Positions 62,829 through 64,000 of a stretch of DNA of 64,000 bases are shown in pieces. The notes below the pieces were generated by a model. That model was not told the origin of the DNA and searched no databases. It saw nothing but the letters and a program-made list of their open reading frames with translations. This stretch comes from an uncultured Bacteroidales bacterium (GTDB taxonomy: Bacteria > Bacteroidota > Bacteroidia > Bacteroidales > UBA3663). The position numbers and the translations under genes were made by a program. Positions within the stretch are counted from its first letter, which is position 1. Every line of letters starts with the position of its first letter. The DNA is taken from assembly GCA_905235375.1 (NCBI GenBank), contig CAJOLH010000026.1, positions 1 to 64,000 on the forward strand, in the 5' to 3' direction.

Positions 62829-64000
62829 TTAATTTTTCAGCGCATCGTAGATGGCCTGATGTATGCGTGGCCGCACATGCCCGTCGGTCCAGGCCTGATT
62901 GTCGCGCGTGGGGCAAACCTTGTTGGAGAGGAAGATGTAGATGAGGTCCTGCTTGGGATCGACCCAGAAGCAGGTGCCGGTGAATCCGGTATGACCCCAG
63001 GTTTGCGGACTGCACACATTGGGAATGTTCGGGTTGTCGAGCGCCTGGCTCTGGCGGTCAAAGCCCAGCCCACGGCGACTGTGGGACGAACGCTGCGTGG
63101 TGAACTGTCGGCAGGTCTCTTTCGACAAATAGCGTTTGCCGCCCAGTTCGCCGCCGTTGGCAATCATCTGGATGAGCGGTGCGATTGCTTCGGCTGAAGC
63201 GAAGAGCCCCGCATTGCCTTCGACACCCAATGCCCAGGCTCCCGTCTCGTCATGGACGGTGCCGTGGATGAAGCGATGGCGGACCACGTCGTCCTGTTCG
63301 GTGGGAGCAATGGCACCACGGTGGACACCGTGCTGCAAGGGATTATAGCAGCACCAGGGGCCGTAGAAGTCGGGCAAACGACTTTCGAGGAACTGGTCGA
63401 GCCGTTCGCCGGTCTCCCGCTCGACGATGTGACGAAGGAGAACGAAGCTCAGGTCGGAATAAAGATACCTGCCAATCTTGCGCTTGGGAGGCAGAGAGGC
63501 AATGGTCTGCAGCATCGTTTTGGCACGGAAGAGCGAATCGGGTGTCTCGGTGAGCTTGTAGAACGAATAGCCCGACATCAGTCCCGACTCGTGGTAGAGG
63601 AGATCCTGGATGGTGACTTTGGCATAGCGTGTGCCCTTGAGCTCGGGCAACCATTTGGTGATACGGTCGCGAAGCTTTATCTTGTGGTCATCGACCAGCA
63701 GCATGACGGCGGGCAGGGTGCCCAGCACCTTGCTGACCGAAGCGAGGTCGTACATGGTTTCGGCTGTGACGGGGCGATTGCCGTAGGGGTTCTGCTCAAG
63801 GGTGCCGCCCAACCGCCCGAACGTCTGGTCATAGACCACCTTGTCCTTGCGGATAACGATAATCTGGCAACCGGGTACGGCACCCGAGTTGACGAACTCA
63901 TTGGCGAGGCGCGACACTTCGCCAAGTCGGTTGGCATCCATGCCCACCTGTTGGGGAGTGGCCGTGGGTAGTGCGATGAGCGGGAATGGCGGCTCGAAGG
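62829..64000 (-). CDS. Beta-lactamase-fold serine hydrolase, C-terminal part of a larger protein (5' end outside window)
   Basis: The frame stays open to the window edge beyond the GTG at 63947 (FEPPFPLIALPTATPQQ precedes it), so this is a partial gene. Class C serine hydrolase motifs: SVSK (SxxK) in YDLASVSKVLGT, YSD in the YxN position, and HTG in WGHTGFTGT. The Pro-rich segment before the domain is a linker. In Bacteroidetes such domains are often fused behind a GH3 glycosidase in envelope or peptidoglycan metabolism; that fusion is likely here but not visible. Confidence 0.82.
   Translation of the reverse strand, partial: FEPPFPLIALPTATPQQVGMDANRLGEVSRLANEFVNSGAVPGCQIIVIRKDKVVYDQTFGRLGGTLEQNPYGNRPVTAETMYDLASVSKVLGTLPAVMLLVDDHKIKLRDRITKWLPELKGTRYAKVTIQDLLYHESGLMSGYSFYKLTETPDSLFRAKTMLQTIASLPPKRKIGRYLYSDLSFVLLRHIVERETGERLDQFLESRLPDFYGPWCCYNPLQHGVHRGAIAPTEQDDVVRHRFIHGTVHDETGAWALGVEGNAGLFASAEAIAPLIQMIANGGELGGKRYLSKETCRQFTTQRSSHSRRGLGFDRQSQALDNPNIPNVCSPQTWGHTGFTGTCFWVDPKQDLIYIFLSNKVCPTRDNQAWTDGHVRPRIHQAIYDALKN

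Noticed and set aside
62829-63947. A stand-alone 372-residue serine hydrolase starting at GTG 63947
   Set aside because: The frame continues without a stop to the window edge through a Pro-rich linker, so a larger fusion protein is more likely.

Overview
The window reads as a chromosomal segment of a Bacteroidales bacterium, most like Prevotella or a close gut or rumen relative. The evidence is: SusC/SusD-type genes, BspA-type leucine-rich repeats, a Bacteroidetes-type RNA polymerase omega-like subunit, DUF4293, an oadGAB decarboxylase operon, and promoters of the Bacteroidetes type (TTTG, about 20 nt, TAnnTTTG), several with exact 19-20 nt spacing. No rRNA, tRNA, CRISPR array, prophage or complete insertion sequence was recognised. 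All calls come from reading the sequence; no database search was run.

Layout. 1-4.3 kb: secreted repeat proteins, namely a BspA-like LRR protein ending in cohesin-like and dockerin domains, a second cohesin-like protein and a 52-residue peptide. 4.3-9.1 kb (minus strand): nadB, a MntA-HepT toxin-antitoxin pair inserted at the nadB 3' end between 48-bp direct repeats, then an MBOAT/SGNH acylation pair. 9.2-16.3 kb: a polysaccharide-export lipoprotein, ychF, a small repeat-bounded element carrying a GxxExxY gene, polA, a YgjP-like metallopeptidase and a 10-unit array of 42-bp hairpin repeats. 16.5-29.3 kb: a GLUG-motif protein and an arabinan utilisation locus (GH43, GH51, a truncated susC, susD and a surface lipoprotein built of three copies of a module also found in the GH43 enzyme).

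29.3-50.7 kb is mostly housekeeping: rpsA, miaB, a succinyl-CoA/acetyl-CoA transferase, aspS, a GH105, a giant acyl-CoA dehydratase activase-like protein, an S9 peptidase, a SASA-type esterase, an AlaX-like editing protein, rplU-rpmA behind a structured leader, and serS. 50.7-64 kb: a GH32-like protein and a second GH105, then a 12-unit array of a different 42-bp hairpin repeat, a candidate small RNA, bamD, the omega-like gene with DUF4293, a saccharopine dehydrogenase-family gene, oadGAB and the 3' part of a beta-lactamase-fold hydrolase gene.

How the parts fit. The GH43/GH51/SusD cluster, two GH105 enzymes, the GH32-like protein and the SASA esterase suggest a degrader of plant cell-wall pectin and arabinan. 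The CoA-transferase and OadGAB fit succinate/propionate fermentation with a sodium-pumping decarboxylase. The most unusual content is between the genes: two unrelated arrays that share the plan of a 26-nt hairpin plus a 16-nt spacer; two promoter-to-terminator units that look like small RNAs; a repeat-bounded GxxExxY element with an empty copy next to it; and families of short degenerate repeats in gene leaders, one of which has entered a coding region.
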